A stretch of DNA of 64,000 nt from Brasilonema sp. CT11 (GTDB taxonomy: Bacteria; Cyanobacteriota; Cyanobacteriia; Cyanobacteriales; Nostocaceae), in contig NZ_JABXYX010000018.1 of the NCBI RefSeq assembly GCF_017982655.1, positions 1-64,000 on the forward strand. The letters are read 5' to 3'. Shown piece after piece: positions 63,611-64,000 of the stretch. The notes beneath the pieces are model-generated. The model was not told where the DNA came from, searched no databases, and saw only the letters and a program-made list of their open reading frames with translations. How positions within the stretch are numbered: the stretch's first letter is position 1; every line of letters starts with the position of its first letter. The translations under genes were made by a program, and so were the position numbers.

Positions 63611-64000
63611 ATGATTCTGGAGGAAAATCAGCAACTGAAAGTAGCACACAAGTTCACACACGACAATAAAGAAAACAGAAACTGGTTTTTAAGACAGTTA
63701 ATATTAAAAAAAATGCAAGTTAATACAAAGAAAATTTTTATAGCTTCTTTATTGGGTATGGGGCTACTGACAGGAGGTTGCGGTTCGCTTCCAAACGAAT
63801 CAGCAGAAGCTGAATCACAGCGTCGTGAGGGTAAGCAAGAGTCCGAGAGTGCAGTTCCTGTGGATGCATCCATTGCCCGTACTGGTATGTTGCAAAAAGA
63901 TCCAGAATATACAGGAACGACCACACCATTGCGCACCGTATCACTGCGATCGCGAGTCGAAGGGCAGCTTTTGGCGCTGAATGTGGATGTAGGTGATGCT
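63611..64000 (+). CDS. RND efflux periplasmic adaptor, HlyD-like lipoprotein (partial, 5' end)
   Basis: The frame runs off the right edge after 130 codons. From ATG 63611, preceded by TAGGAGAG, a 34-residue leader precedes MQVNTKKIFIASLLGMGLLT-GGC, a lipoprotein signal. Then comes a charged spacer and EYTGTTTPLRTVSLRSRVEG followed by QLLALNVDVGDA, the barrel-lipoyl start of membrane-fusion proteins of AcrA type. ATG 63713 would give a tidier signal peptide but has no ribosome site, so the start is open. An RND pump gene is expected downstream. Confidence 0.85.
   Translation, partial: MILEENQQLKVAHKFTHDNKENRNWFLRQLILKKMQVNTKKIFIASLLGMGLLTGGCGSLPNESAEAESQRREGKQESESAVPVDASIARTGMLQKDPEYTGTTTPLRTVSLRSRVEGQLLALNVDVGDA

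Overview
The window is chromosomal DNA from a cyanobacterium, most likely a filamentous one of the Nostocales. The grounds are a phycobiliprotein lyase of the CpcS/CpeS family, a paired Flv3/Flv1 set of diflavin flavodiiron proteins, a small membrane protein resembling the photosystem II assembly factor Psb35, a fused PyrF-PyrE, sucrose synthase, many HIP1-type GCGATCGC octamers, and abundant short palindromic and tandem repeats between genes. No rRNA, tRNA, CRISPR array or intact insertion sequence was recognised.

Layout. 1-7.8 kb is accessory: the tail of an unknown gene, a large PLD-nuclease/SNF2-helicase fusion, a scar holding the 5' stub of a Uma2-family gene, and a 1.2-kb-residue class adenine-N6 DNA methyltransferase. 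The two large genes look like a compact restriction or phage-defence module. 7.9-10.2 kb is housekeeping (rsmB, a TerB-like gene, a Psb35-like gene). 10.4-15.3 kb is a giant SF1 helicase-nuclease of the DUF4011 type, interrupted by one in-frame stop and carrying two internal tandem duplications. 15.5-19.2 kb, all on the minus strand, has pyrFE, a Tat-exported molybdopterin oxidoreductase with its cytochrome b partner, and an MgtC-like protein. 19.7-24.4 kb has a DUF2252 protein and a nitrate/taurine-type ABC ATPase plus double permease without a binding protein. 24.5-29.9 kb is a probable two-gene sugar operon: susA followed by a GH65 phosphorylase fused to beta-phosphoglucomutase.

30-42.8 kb is mostly core metabolism: an M50 protease, an FHA/zinc-ribbon protein, pgl, rph, an adenylate-kinase-like enzyme, a CobO-like protein with a degenerate P-loop, dcd and thyX (both thymidylate supply), the N-terminal stub of a thymidylate-synthase-like gene, a DUF202 protein, a thioredoxin-fold protein and aroA. 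aroA ends inside a remarkable array of three perfect triloop hairpins. 43-52 kb has a peptide/nickel-type binding lipoprotein, a UPF0175 antitoxin-like gene whose PIN toxin partner is truncated, larB, argH, a small basic protein, a Nudix hydrolase, an alpha/beta hydrolase and coaX. 52-56.4 kb is flv3, an inserted esterase-like gene and flv1, which protect photosystem I by reducing oxygen to water. 56.7-61.8 kb is a complete urea ABC transporter, urtABCDE. The end has the phycobiliprotein lyase and the start of an RND efflux adaptor that runs off the window.

A recurring theme is decay: two Uma2 remnants, a truncated toxin, a truncated thymidylate-synthase-like gene, and two otherwise open frames broken by a single stop codon (TAA at 10565, TGA at 51939). 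Several of these lie beside, or contain, short dispersed repeats.
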